A stretch of DNA of 64,000 nucleotides, from contig JAEZWF010000017.1 of assembly GCA_023420415.1 (NCBI GenBank), positions 103,122 through 167,121 of the forward strand, read 5' to 3'. Each line of letters begins with the position of its first letter. Within the stretch, counting starts at the first letter, position 1. Source of the DNA: Actinomycetes bacterium (GTDB lineage: Bacteria > Actinomycetota > Actinomycetes > Actinomycetales > Dermatophilaceae). Below, in pieces: positions 52,239-62,839 of this stretch. The notes beneath the pieces are model-generated. The model was not told the origin of the DNA. It saw only the letters and a list, made by a program, of their open reading frames with translations, and did no database searches. The translations under genes were made by a program, and so were the position numbers.

Positions 52239-55200
52239 GTGACCATCCGGCTGCGCCTCCTCGACGCGGTCGCCATGGACGGGACCGCCATCTCGGGCGA
52301 GCGCCCGGCAGCGCTGCTCGCCGCCCTGACCCTCCACCCGGCCGGGCTCTCGGACACCCGGCTCGTCGACCTCGTCTGGGGTGACGAACCGCCCGCGCAC
52401 CCCACCAAGGCGCTGCAGGTCCTCGTGTCGCGGCTGCGCGCGGTCGACCGTGACCTCGTCGCGCGCCGCGAGGGCGGTTACCACCTCGGCCTGGGCAGAC
52501 CGGCTGTCGACGCCTGGGCCCTCACCGACCTCGCCGCCCGGGCCGAGCAGCTGCTGCGTTCGGACCATCCGGGTGAGGCCGTCGGACTCGCCGCCGAGGT
52601 GACCGCCACGGTCGTCAGCGACTCAGCCGACGGACCGCTGGCCGACCTGCGCGCCGCGGCCACGCGCACCATGGCGGCCGCCCGTCGGGTCCACGCCGTC
52701 GCACTCGCCCGCAGCGGCCACGCCGATGAGGCGCTGCCGCTGCTCGCGGACCTGCACGCCCAGGCCCCGGACGACGCCACCCTGCTCGCCGAGCTGCTGC
52801 GCACCGAGGCACGGGCCGTCGGCACGGCCCCGGCACTCGCCCGCTACGACACCTACCGCCGCGACCTCGCCGACCGGCTCGGGTGCGACCCCGACCCGGC
52901 CCTGCGCCGGATCCACCGCGAGCTGCTCGCCGCCGACTCCCCGGTACACACCGGAGTCCGATACGACCCCGATGAGCTGCTCGGTCGCGCCGACGACCTC
53001 GCCCGGCTCCGGGCCGCGCTGGCGAGCGGCCGGCTCACCACCGTCCTGGGCCCGGGCGGCATCGGCAAGACCCGCATCGCCCACGTCCTCGCCCGCGAGG
53101 CCACTCAGCCGCGGGTCAACGTCGTCGAGCTCGTGGGCGTCGGTTCGGGCGACGATGTCGTCGCCGAGGTGGGTGCGGCCCTCGGCATCCGCGGGTCGGT
53201 GACCACGCGGCGCACCCTCACCCCCGCCCAGGCCGCAGACGTCCGCGGCCGCATCGCCCGCGAGCTCGACACCGGGCCGGCGCTGCTCGTCCTCGACAAC
53301 TGCGAGCACGTGCTCGAGTCGGTCGCGGGCCTCGTGGCCTACCTGCTCGTCACGACGCGCGACCTCAGCGTGCTCGCCACCAGCCGCGCACCGCTGCGCA
53401 TCGCCGCCGAGCGGGTCGTGCCCCTCACCCAGCTGAGCACCGGCCACGCGGCCGACCTCTTCGCCCGCCGAGCCCGGGCCGCACGACCTGACGCGACCCT
53501 CGACCCCGAGACCGTCGACGCGGTCGTGAGCCGGCTCGACGGGCTCCCGCTCGCGGTCGAGCTGGCGGCCGCACGGGTGCGCACGATGTCGGTCGAGCAG
53601 ATCCGCGACGCCCTCGACGACCGGTTCGGGCTGTTGCGCAGCCGTGACCGCACCACTCCCGAACGACACCGCACCCTTGCCGCGGTGATCGAGTGGTCGT
53701 GGGGGTTGCTGTCACCACGCGAGCGGGAGGCGGCCGCGTGGCTCTCGGTGTTCCACGACGGTTTCGATGCCGCGACCGCCACCGCGGTCCTCGGACCCGG
53801 TGGCATGGACCTCGTCGAGGCACTGGTCGACCAGTCCGTCGTCACCGTCGGCGAGTCGGGCGGGGCGACGCGCTTTCGCATGCTGGAGACGATTCGTGAG
53901 TATGCCGCGCAGCAGCTCCTCGACTCCGGCCACCACGACGACGCGGTGGCGGCCCAGGACCGCTGGGCGGTCGACCTCGTCGAGGCGCATGGCTCGATCT
54001 TCTTCTCCCCCAACCAGATTGCCAGCATCGATGCCCTCCTGACCGAGGAGAACAACCTCACCGACGTGCTGCGGCGGGCATTGGCGACCGGTCGAGCCCC
54101 GGTCGCCGTCCGGCTGCTCAGCACCCTGGGCAGTCTGTGGACCATCACCGGCAACCACCCGCGCATCTTCGCCGTGGCCGATGCGGCGTCCGAGCTGCTG
54201 GCCGACTGGGACCCCGCTGGTGCGGGCGAGACCGACGCAGCCTTCGAGGCTGCGGCACTGCTGCTGGTGCACCTCAGCTGGATCCCCGGTCGCGACACCG
54301 ACGGGATCCGCGCGGCGATGACCAGGTGGGGCCAGCCGACGCACCCGTGGGCGCGCGCGACGCACACCATGTTCGTGGCCGACGACGAGGAGGACCCGGG
54401 CTCACGCCTCGCCGCTCTCGCCGATGCCGAGACCGACCCCTACAACGCGGCAATGCTGCTGATGTGGGCGGCCCTGGGCGCCGAGAACCGCGGCGACATC
54501 GAGGCAGCTGCCACGTACTCGCGGCGGGCCCTGGACTCCGGCGGGCTCACTCCGTACATCGAGGCCTCGCTGCACTCCGAGCTGTCACAGCTGGCGAGCT
54601 ACCGCGGCGACCACCACCTCGCGGCGCACCACGCCGAGCTGGCCTGGCCGATGATGATGCGGCTGCACGCCGTCGACGACGCCAACTCGCTTCGCTTCAC
54701 CTCCGCGGCCTCCCTCATCCTCGACGGCGACCTCGACGGGGCGGAGCGCATCCTCGACGAGATCGGCGACCTGCCGGAGGGTGGCCAGCTGGGCTCGCGG
54801 ATGCTGCTCATCGCCGCGCGCTCCGAGCTCGCCCTGGCCCGCGGCGACGTCGAGGCCGGCCTGGCCGGGTTCGACCGGGCTGTGGACGAGGTGCTCGTCG
54901 ACCTGCCCGGCTGGGCCGGCGGAGTCACGCCATGGGTGCTCATCGCGGCATCGGGTGCGCTCACCGCCCACGTCCTGCACGCCCCGCCCGGGCCCGACCC
55001 GCGGGCCGCGGAGCTGCGCGCCCTGCTGTTGCGGGGTGCTGACGGTGGGCTCGTCGGCGTCCCGACCGACGACCTCCCGTTGAGCGGGGTGCTCATGGTG
55101 GCGGTGGGCGCATGGGGCCTGCGCCACGGCGACCCGTCGGCGCACGAGGACGCGGTGCGCACCATGGCGGTCGGTCACCGATGGCGCTACAACCGGGGTA

Positions 55201-55370
55201 TGCCGTCACTTACCTGGGAGCCGCTGGCTGCCCTGGCGGAGCGCGTCGTACCGGGCCGGCTCGAGGCGCTCGTCGACGAGTACGCCGACCGACCGGCCCA
55301 GGACCTGCTGGACGAGGCCCGCGCGCTCTTGGCGAGCCAGTCCCCGAGCCCACCCGCGGCGCGGGGCTGA
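52239..55370 (+). CDS. AfsR/SARP-like regulator with NB-ARC ATPase
   Basis: 1043 residues from GTG 52239. An N-terminal winged helix (about 1-88, LVDLVWGDEPPAHPTKALQVLVSRLR), a bacterial transcriptional activator domain (about 90-235, ending RYDTYRRDLADRLGCDPDPALRRIH), an NB-ARC-like ATPase (P-loop GPGGIGKTRI near 270, LLVLDNCEHVLE Walker B, LPLAVELAAARV) and a C-terminal TPR-like helical region. Such proteins activate secondary metabolism or stress genes. No biosynthetic cluster is adjacent; divergent to the marR operon. Confidence 0.92.
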   Translation: MTIRLRLLDAVAMDGTAISGERPAALLAALTLHPAGLSDTRLVDLVWGDEPPAHPTKALQVLVSRLRAVDRDLVARREGGYHLGLGRPAVDAWALTDLAARAEQLLRSDHPGEAVGLAAEVTATVVSDSADGPLADLRAAATRTMAAARRVHAVALARSGHADEALPLLADLHAQAPDDATLLAELLRTEARAVGTAPALARYDTYRRDLADRLGCDPDPALRRIHRELLAADSPVHTGVRYDPDELLGRADDLARLRAALASGRLTTVLGPGGIGKTRIAHVLAREATQPRVNVVELVGVGSGDDVVAEVGAALGIRGSVTTRRTLTPAQAADVRGRIARELDTGPALLVLDNCEHVLESVAGLVAYLLVTTRDLSVLATSRAPLRIAAERVVPLTQLSTGHAADLFARRARAARPDATLDPETVDAVVSRLDGLPLAVELAAARVRTMSVEQIRDALDDRFGLLRSRDRTTPERHRTLAAVIEWSWGLLSPREREAAAWLSVFHDGFDAATATAVLGPGGMDLVEALVDQSVVTVGESGGATRFRMLETIREYAAQQLLDSGHHDDAVAAQDRWAVDLVEAHGSIFFSPNQIASIDALLTEENNLTDVLRRALATGRAPVAVRLLSTLGSLWTITGNHPRIFAVADAASELLADWDPAGAGETDAAFEAAALLLVHLSWIPGRDTDGIRAAMTRWGQPTHPWARATHTMFVADDEEDPGSRLAALADAETDPYNAAMLLMWAALGAENRGDIEAAATYSRRALDSGGLTPYIEASLHSELSQLASYRGDHHLAAHHAELAWPMMMRLHAVDDANSLRFTSAASLILDGDLDGAERILDEIGDLPEGGQLGSRMLLIAARSELALARGDVEAGLAGFDRAVDEVLVDLPGWAGGVTPWVLIAASGALTAHVLHAPPGPDPRAAELRALLLRGADGGLVGVPTDDLPLSGVLMVAVGAWGLRHGDPSAHEDAVRTMAVGHRWRYNRGMPSLTWEPLAALAERVVPGRLEALVDEYADRPAQDLLDEARALLASQSPSPPAARG

Positions 55371-55426
55371 GCACAAGGGAGGGGCACCGGGGTGAGCACG
55401 CGGCATACCGCCGCCCCGTCACCCAC

Positions 55427-56539
55427 CTATTGCGTGGCGATCCACTCCGCGTAGAACAGGCCGAGTCCGGCGATCACGCAGATTCCCGCGATGATCCAGA
55501 AGCGGATGACGATGGTGATCTCGGCCCAGCCCACCATCTCGAAGTGGTGGTGCAGCGGCGCGATCCGGAAGACCCGCTTGCCGGTGAGCTTGAAGCTGGC
55601 CACCTGGATCACGACCGACATGGTGATGATGACGAACAGGCCGCCCAGGACGACCAGCAGCAGCTCGGTGCGGGTCATGATCGCCATCCCCGCGAGCGCG
55701 GCCCCGAGGCCGAGCGAACCGGTGTCGCCCATGATGATCTGGGCGGGCGAGGCGTTCCACCACAGGAAGCCGAAGCACGCCCCCGCGATCGCACACGCCA
55801 CCACGGCCAGGTCGAGCCCGTCGCGGATGTCGTAGCAGCCGACGCCGGGGGTCAGGGAGCAGCTCTGGTTGTACTGCCACAGGCTGATGCCGGCGTAGGC
55901 GCCGAAGACCATGACCGACGTGCCGGTGGCGAGTCCGTCGAGGCCGTCGGTGATGTTGACGCCGTTGGACGCGCCGGCGATGAGCAGGTTGGCCCACAGG
56001 ACGAACAGGACCACGCCCAGCACCGGACCCGCCACCGCGAGGTCGACCGGGGTGTCACGGATGACCGAGATCGCGGTCGAGGCCGGTGACCGGCCGTGCT
56101 CGTCCTTGACCAGCAGTGCGAGGAGGGCGAACACCACCGTCACCACGGTCTGCCCGAGCAGCTTCTGCTTCGAGGTGAGACCGAGGCTGCGCGCCCTGGA
56201 GATCTTGATGTAGTCGTCCATGTAGCCGACGGCGCCCATCCCGACCAGCAGGAAGAGCACCAGCAGGGCGGCGAGTGAGACCCGGCCGGGGATCACGGGG
56301 AACGCGCCGGTGGAGCCGACGACCTGCAGCAGGAGGTGCGAGGCGAAGTACCCGAAGACCGCGGCGGCGATGATCATGACCCCGCCCATGGTCGGCTTGC
56401 CGCGCTTGTAGTGGTGGTGGGCCAGGTCGTCGCGGATGAACTGGCCGTACTGGCGCCGGATGAGGAACCGGATGAACACCGGCGTCCCGAGCAGCGACAC
56501 GACCATGGCGATCCCGCCCGCGAGCAGGACGTTGACCAT
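55427..56539 (-). CDS. mraY: Phospho-N-acetylmuramoyl-pentapeptide transferase
   Basis: 370 residues, ten membrane segments. All MraY motifs are present: GKPTMGGVMII, MDDYIKI (catalytic Asp pair), NGVNITDGLDGLA, MGDTGSLGLG and PLHHHFE. It makes lipid I for cell-wall synthesis at the inner membrane face. Unusually, none of the normal dcw neighbours (murF, murD, ftsW) is here: the gene stands alone between a SARP gene and an ABC exporter. It may be a second copy or a relocated one. Confidence 0.93.
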   Translation of the reverse strand: MVNVLLAGGIAMVVSLLGTPVFIRFLIRRQYGQFIRDDLAHHHYKRGKPTMGGVMIIAAAVFGYFASHLLLQVVGSTGAFPVIPGRVSLAALLVLFLLVGMGAVGYMDDYIKISRARSLGLTSKQKLLGQTVVTVVFALLALLVKDEHGRSPASTAISVIRDTPVDLAVAGPVLGVVLFVLWANLLIAGASNGVNITDGLDGLATGTSVMVFGAYAGISLWQYNQSCSLTPGVGCYDIRDGLDLAVVACAIAGACFGFLWWNASPAQIIMGDTGSLGLGAALAGMAIMTRTELLLVVLGGLFVIITMSVVIQVASFKLTGKRVFRIAPLHHHFEMVGWAEITIVIRFWIIAGICVIAGLGLFYAEWIATQ

Positions 56540-56621
56540 CGGTTTCCGTTCGTGGGGCGGCGGGGACGCCCGTCACGCTATCCGGCTGCGGCTCCCTGCT
56601 CCCGCACCGACGCGCATGCGC

Positions 56622-56699
56622 AGGTATGCCGGCCGTGCCGGTGGGGAGGACGCCGCACCGGCGCCGGCCGGTCACCGAGGTGACCGGCCGGCATACCTC
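56622..56699 (-). terminator. Double hairpin overlapping the end of the ABC permease gene
   Basis: Outer arms AGGTATGCCGGCC (56622-56634) and GGCCGGCATACCT (56687-56699) carry the paired motif. An inner perfect stem GCCGGCCGGTCA (56663-56674) with TGACCGGCCGGC (56681-56692) competes with it. It reaches into the stop codon of the minus-strand gene. Confidence 0.7.
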
Positions 56700-57552
56700 A
56701 CATCTTGCGGTTGAAGCTGCGCACCGACAACGGTGCGAAGACCGCGATGACGGCCGCGCACCCGAGCAGTGCCCAGCCGACCTCGCCCGTGACCTGCCCG
56801 TCGTTGGCCAGGGAGCGGATCGCCGAGATGACGTGGCTCACCGGGTTGACGTCGGCGAACGCGCGCAGCCAGCCCGGCATCGTCTCGGTCGGCACGAACG
56901 CGTTGGACAGGAAGGTCAGCGGGAACATCACCATGAGGGAGATGCCCTGCACGCCCTGGGCGGTCTTGCCGACGGTGCCGAACCACGTGAAGATCCACGC
57001 GAGCGACCAGCCGGCGAAGATCGCGAGCACGATGGCGCCCAGCACCCCGAGGACGCCGCCACCGGGCCGGTAGCCCATGGCGATGCCGGTGGCGAAGGTC
57101 AGGGTGGAGGCGATGGCGTAGCGGATCAGGTCCGCGACCATCGGGCCGGCGAGCGGTGCGATCCGCGCGATCGGCAGCACCTTGAACCGGTCGAACACTC
57201 CCTTGTCCATGTCCTCGCGCAGCTGCACACCGGTGGCGACGCAGGCGGTGAGGACGGTCTGGCCGATGAGGCCGGGGATGATGATCGGCAGGTAGTCCTT
57301 GACGCTGCCGCTGATGGCGCCGCCGAAGATGTAGGCGAACATCGCGGTGAACAGCAGCGGCTGGATCGTCACGTCGAAGAGCTGCTCGAAGTTGCGCCGC
57401 ATCTTCATCGTGGCGCGCCAGGCCAAGGTCATCGTCTGGGCGACGGTCTGGCCCAGGGACACGTGGGTGGCGAGCCGGCGGTCGAGGACGCCGGTGTCGA
57501 CAGTGACCCGCTGGGTCGCGTCGCCGGGTGGGGTGGTGGTCAGGGTGCTCAT
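56698..57552 (-). CDS. ABC-2 transporter permease (DrrB-like)
   Basis: 284 residues with six membrane segments after a hydrophilic N-terminus of 40 residues. The ABC-2 signature is seen around LGVLGAIVLAIFAGWSLAWIF and FPLTFLSNAFVPTETMPGWLRAFADVNPVS, the latter typical of DrrB daunorubicin-type permeases. Its ATG overlaps the stop of the ATPase gene (ATGA). Together they form a drug or lipid exporter. Confidence 0.93.
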   Translation of the reverse strand: MSTLTTTPPGDATQRVTVDTGVLDRRLATHVSLGQTVAQTMTLAWRATMKMRRNFEQLFDVTIQPLLFTAMFAYIFGGAISGSVKDYLPIIIPGLIGQTVLTACVATGVQLREDMDKGVFDRFKVLPIARIAPLAGPMVADLIRYAIASTLTFATGIAMGYRPGGGVLGVLGAIVLAIFAGWSLAWIFTWFGTVGKTAQGVQGISLMVMFPLTFLSNAFVPTETMPGWLRAFADVNPVSHVISAIRSLANDGQVTGEVGWALLGCAAVIAVFAPLSVRSFNRKM

Positions 57553-58577
57553 GATGCGGCCTCCAGGGTGGTGGAGTCGTCGGTGTCGGAGTCATCGGTG
57601 TCGGCGGTGTCGGAGTCTGCGGTGTCGGAGTCGGCGGCGTGCCCAGTGAGGGCGAGGAAGACCTCGTCGAGCGACGGCTTCTGCACGGTGAGGGACTCGA
57701 TGCCGATTCCCTTCTCCCGCAACGCAACCAGCACGTCGACGGCTTGTTCGCTGCGCTCGAGTGGCACCGACAGCCGCCGCGACTCGGGCGAGGGCACGGG
57801 GTCCTCACCGACGAGAGCTCGGGCGGTGGTCGTCGCGACCACGAGGTCGTCGCGGTCGGCCAGGTGCACGGTGAGGGAGCTGCGTCCGACCGAGGACTTG
57901 AGCTCGTCCGAGGTGCCCTCGGCAACCTTGACGCCGCGGTCGATGACGGCAATCCGGTCGGCGAGCTGGTCGGCCTCGTCGAGGTACTGCGTGGTCAGCA
58001 GGACCGTGCAGCCCTCGTCGACGAGCTCGCGGATTGTCTCCCACATCTGCCCGCGGGTGCGCGGGTCGAGCCCGGTGGTCGGCTCGTCGAGGAAGATCAG
58101 CGGCGGCCGGGTGATGAGGCTGGCGGAGAGGTCGAGCCGTCGGCGCATGCCGCCCGAGAACGCGCTGATCGGCTTGGCCGCGGCCTCGGTGAGGTCGAAC
58201 TGCTCGAGCAGGGTGGCCGCGCGGCGCTTGCTGTCGGCCCGGGAGAGCCCTTGGAGGCGGCCGAAGAGCAGCAGGTTCTCGGTGGCGGTGAGGTTCTCGT
58301 CGACCGAGGCGTACTGCCCGGTGACGCCGAGCAGCTGGCGGATGACGTGACCCTCGCGGCTCACGTCGTGGCCGAAGACCTCGGCGCGACCGCCGTCGAT
58401 GGGCAGCAGGGTGGCGAGCATCTTCAGGGTCGTCGTCTTGCCGGCGCCGTTGGGCCCGAGGACGCCGAACACCTCGCTGCGGCGGACCTGCAGGTCGACC
58501 CCGTCGACGGCCCGCTGGTCGCCGAAGGTCTTGACCAGCCCTTCGGCGTGGACTGCGAGTGTGTCGTTCGTGTGCAT
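57549..58577 (-). CDS. ABC transporter ATP-binding protein (DrrA-like)
   Basis: 342 residues from ATG 58577. Walker A GPNGAGKTTTLKML, signature FSGGMRRRLDLSAS, Walker B LIFLDEPTTGLDPRTR, and an H-loop replaced by Gln in LLTTQYLDEADQLAD, as is usual in DrrA. The C-terminal DUF4162-like part has PSLDEVFLALTGHA. The last 25 residues are an acidic DSDTAD repeat encoded by a TCGGTGTCGGAG-type tandem repeat, absent from most relatives. Confidence 0.94.
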   Translation of the reverse strand: MHTNDTLAVHAEGLVKTFGDQRAVDGVDLQVRRSEVFGVLGPNGAGKTTTLKMLATLLPIDGGRAEVFGHDVSREGHVIRQLLGVTGQYASVDENLTATENLLLFGRLQGLSRADSKRRAATLLEQFDLTEAAAKPISAFSGGMRRRLDLSASLITRPPLIFLDEPTTGLDPRTRGQMWETIRELVDEGCTVLLTTQYLDEADQLADRIAVIDRGVKVAEGTSDELKSSVGRSSLTVHLADRDDLVVATTTARALVGEDPVPSPESRRLSVPLERSEQAVDVLVALREKGIGIESLTVQKPSLDEVFLALTGHAADSDTADSDTADTDDSDTDDSTTLEAAS

Positions 58578-58681
58578 GCTCCCAAGGGTGGGGGCTGCCG
58601 CTTTCACCGTGGTTTCACGGGCGGTCCGGGCGGTTTCACGGCCCGATCATTGCCCACCAACTCTTTGCCCCCAACCACACG

Positions 58682-58724
58682 GGTATGCCGCGTGGTCACC
58701 CTCGCGGGCGCCACGCGGCATACC
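58682..58724. terminator. Motif hairpin after the DHA2 gene
   Basis: Perfect 14-bp arms GGTATGCCGCGTGG (58682-58695) and CCACGCGGCATACC (58711-58724), loop of 15. It lies between the stop of the minus-strand DHA2 gene (58757) and the start of the ABC gene. Confidence 0.75.
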
Positions 58725-58756
58725 TGGTGGTTGTCGTTGGTCTGGTGGGGCGCGCC

Positions 58757-60310
58757 TCAGGCGTCGACGCGCACCCGCTCGGTGGCGAGGAACGCATCCC
58801 GCTGCGCGACCCGGGCGCTGCGCGCCATCCGGGCGACGACGACCCACGAGCCGATCGCTGCCAGCACGACCAGTCCCACGACGACGGCGACGCCGGTGAC
58901 CATGCCGGGCAGCAGCTCGCCCGGGACGGGCGCGCCACCCTCGGCCGAGGCGGACCCGAGGATCGCGGTGACCACCGCCATCATCGCCGCGCCACCGACC
59001 TGGACGCTGGTGTTGACCAGACCGGAGGCCAGCCCCTGCTCGTGGTCGGCGACACCGGCGGTCGCCTGGCTGTTGATCGACGGGAAGGTGAGCGCGAACC
59101 CGAAGCCGAGCAGCAGCATCGTCGGCAGCAGGAACACCCAGTAGGACGCGCCGGGCTGGACCCGCAGGAACAGCGCGTAGGCCACGACGAACGCGGTGAG
59201 CCCGACGGCGATGAGGCGCTGGGTGCCGAACCGGTCGAGGACGCGGTCGATCTTGGTCGAGCTGGCAACCACGAGCAGCCCGGCCGGCAGGAACCCCAGG
59301 GCCATCGCGAGCGGAGACCACCCGAGCGAGCTCTGCAGGTAGATCGTCACGAGGAACTGGAAGGCCGCGTAGGCACCGAACATCGCCGCGCCGGAGAGGT
59401 TGGCGTGCACGAGGTGCACCGAGCGCAGGATGCCGAGCCGCACCAGGGGCGCGGGGTGGCGCAGCTCGGTCACGACGAACGTGGCGGCGAGCGCGGCCGC
59501 GACGGCGAACGACGCGAGCGTCACCGGGCTGGCCCAGCCACGCGACGGCGCCTCGACGACGGCATACACGGCGAGCAGGAGCGCACCGGTCACCGAGACC
59601 GCGCCCAGCAGGTCGAAGTCGCGCAGCCGGATCCGTTCCTGCGCGGCCACGCGCGGCACCAGCCGCCACCCGGCAGCGGCGAGCAGCAGCGCCACCGGCC
59701 CGGGCAGCAGGAACGTCGCCCGCCAGCCGAGCTCGGTGAGCAGGCCGCCGAAGACGAGGCCGAGCGAGAACCCGCTCGCGCCGCAGACCGTGTAGATGGA
59801 CAGGGCCCGGTTGCGCGCCGGCCCCTCGGCGAAGGTCGTGGTGATGATGGACAGGCCCGCCGGCACGGTGAACGCGGCGGCGACGCCCTTGACGAAGCGC
59901 AGCGCGATGAGCGCGGTCGGGTCACTGAGGACGGCGCTGACCACGGAGGCGAGACCGAAGACGAGGACGGCGCCGAGGAACACGCGTCGCCGTCCGAGCA
60001 GATCCGAGCTGCGGCCGCCGAGGAGCAGCAGGCCGCCGTAGCCGAGGACGTAGCCGCTGACGATCCACTGCAGCGTGCTGGGGTTTAGGCCGAGGTCGGC
60101 GCCGATCGAGGGCAGGGCGACCCCGACCATCGAGATGTCGAGACCGTCGAGGAAGAGGGCGCCACAGAGGACGACGAGCAGGAGCCAGATGTCGCGGCTC
60201 CAGCCAGCGCCGGTGGCGACGGTGGCGTGGGAAACGCCTTGCGGGTCAGTGGTTTTCGCGGTGGGAGCGGGAGCGTGGGAGAGGTCATGAGTTGACGTCA
60301 TGTCGCCCAT
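58757..60310 (-). CDS. DHA2-family MFS drug efflux transporter
   Basis: 517 residues with 14 predicted membrane segments, the number expected for the DHA2 (EmrB/QacA) family. FLDGLDISMVGVALPSIGADL is the motif D1 region, and GGRSSDLLGRRRVFLGA is loop 2-3. ATG 60310 is used; ATG 60301 is an alternative. A divergent MarR gene and AT-rich palindromic DNA lie upstream, so it is probably a substrate-induced efflux pump. Confidence 0.92.
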   Translation of the reverse strand: MGDMTSTHDLSHAPAPTAKTTDPQGVSHATVATGAGWSRDIWLLLVVLCGALFLDGLDISMVGVALPSIGADLGLNPSTLQWIVSGYVLGYGGLLLLGGRSSDLLGRRRVFLGAVLVFGLASVVSAVLSDPTALIALRFVKGVAAAFTVPAGLSIITTTFAEGPARNRALSIYTVCGASGFSLGLVFGGLLTELGWRATFLLPGPVALLLAAAGWRLVPRVAAQERIRLRDFDLLGAVSVTGALLLAVYAVVEAPSRGWASPVTLASFAVAAALAATFVVTELRHPAPLVRLGILRSVHLVHANLSGAAMFGAYAAFQFLVTIYLQSSLGWSPLAMALGFLPAGLLVVASSTKIDRVLDRFGTQRLIAVGLTAFVVAYALFLRVQPGASYWVFLLPTMLLLGFGFALTFPSINSQATAGVADHEQGLASGLVNTSVQVGGAAMMAVVTAILGSASAEGGAPVPGELLPGMVTGVAVVVGLVVLAAIGSWVVVARMARSARVAQRDAFLATERVRVDA

Positions 60311-60389
60311 CATGCATGCACTTGCATTCAATGCACAAGCAAATAATGCATGAACAACTTTTGCACCTGCACGTGGTAGGATCACGCGC
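60311..60389. promoter_or_regulatory. MarR operator/promoter region between divergent genes
   Basis: 79 bp of AT-rich DNA with repeated TGCA-centred half sites: CTTGCATTCAATGCACAAG is an imperfect palindrome at about 60320-60338. ATGCATG recurs on both sides and TTTTGCA lies near 60358. This fits binding sites for the MarR protein covering both promoters. Confidence 0.6.
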
Positions 60390-60797
60390 ATGAGCCGAGC
60401 GGACGACGACGCCCTGGCCCAGTCGTGGCACGACCTGATGGGCCGCTACCAGCGGATGATGTGCACGCTGGACCGCGAGCTGGAGCAGCACGGGCTGAAC
60501 GCCAGCGAGTTCGAGGTGCTCCAGCAGCTGCACTCCGGCAAGGCCTGCGAGCTGCCGATGAGCGCCCTCGCCGAACACGCCCACCTCACCCAGAGCGCCC
60601 TTTCCCGGCTCGTGTCACGGCTGGAGAAGGACGGCCTCATCACCCGCAAGACCTGCAGCAACGACCGACGCGCCCAGTTCGTCGCGCTGACCGACGAGGG
60701 GCGCCGCCGCTACCGCGAGGCCAAGCCCACGCAGCGGCAGGTCCTGCGCGAAGGCGCCGTCGACTGCCCCCAGCTGGTCCCCTCACCCCGCTCCTGA
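60390..60797 (+). CDS. MarR-family regulator of the DHA2 pump
   Basis: 135 residues from ATG 60390. HTH and wing: SALAEHAHLTQSALSRLVSRLEKDGLITRKTCSNDRRAQFVALTDEGRRRY. The C-terminus ends in a Pro/Gln-rich stretch (VDCPQLVPSPRS) where the family usually has a dimer helix, so it may be slightly altered. A cysteine in KTCSNDRR could sense oxidation. It is divergent to the pump gene. Confidence 0.9.
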   Translation: MSRADDDALAQSWHDLMGRYQRMMCTLDRELEQHGLNASEFEVLQQLHSGKACELPMSALAEHAHLTQSALSRLVSRLEKDGLITRKTCSNDRRAQFVALTDEGRRRYREAKPTQRQVLREGAVDCPQLVPSPRS

Positions 60798-60819
60798 ACG
60801 TCCCGGCGGCCACCACGCA

Positions 60820-60860
60820 GGTATGCCGCGTGGCCGGCTCACCCGGCCACGCGGCATACC
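60820..60860. terminator. Bidirectional motif hairpin
   Basis: Perfect 18-bp arms GGTATGCCGCGTGGCCGG (60820-60837) and CCGGCCACGCGGCATACC (60843-60860), loop of five bases, between the convergent marR and permease genes. Confidence 0.8.
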
Positions 60861-60888
60861 ACTGCCGTTGCGTTCGGCGGCCCCTGCG

Positions 60889-62394
<1,506 letters not shown>

Positions 62395-62449
62395 GGCCGA
62401 CAGGGTAGGGCCTGCGTGCGGCCCGGTGGTGAAGGCTACGCTGACGATC

Positions 62450-62782
62450 GTGACCGAGTCGGAGCCGTCCGAGGCCGCCCGCGAGCGCGGTGTCGCCGAG
62501 GAGGGCCGGTATGCCGCGGAGCGCGGCGCCGCGACCGCGTCACCGTCGGGCTCCCCCGACGCCGCCGAGGAGCTGCAGCCGCTGGCCTGGAGCACCGGCC
62601 GGATCGTGCTCGGCGGCATCGGCGCGTGGGTGGTGGCGCTCGTCGTCACGCTGGTCGTGCCGTCCCTGCACACCGGTGACCGGTCGTGGTGGCCGTGGTG
62701 CTGCGTCGCCGGGATCGTGCTCGGTTTCCTCGGGTACACCTACGTGCGCCGCGGCCGCGGCAACGCCGCCGACGCCCACTGA
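62450..62782 (+). CDS. DUF2530 membrane protein
   Basis: 110 residues from GTG 62450. A disordered acidic N-terminus of about 45 residues is followed by two membrane segments (IVLGGIGAWVVALVVTLVV, then WPWCCVAGIVLGFLGYTYVRRGRG), as in DUF2530. Divergent to the permease with only 55 bp between. Role unknown. Confidence 0.85.
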   Translation: MTESEPSEAARERGVAEEGRYAAERGAATASPSGSPDAAEELQPLAWSTGRIVLGGIGAWVVALVVTLVVPSLHTGDRSWWPWCCVAGIVLGFLGYTYVRRGRGNAADAH

Positions 62783-62839
62783 CCCGCCCTGGCGCAAACC
62801 CCACGTTGCGCGGCATACCTCGGGCTGGCGGCGCCTCCC

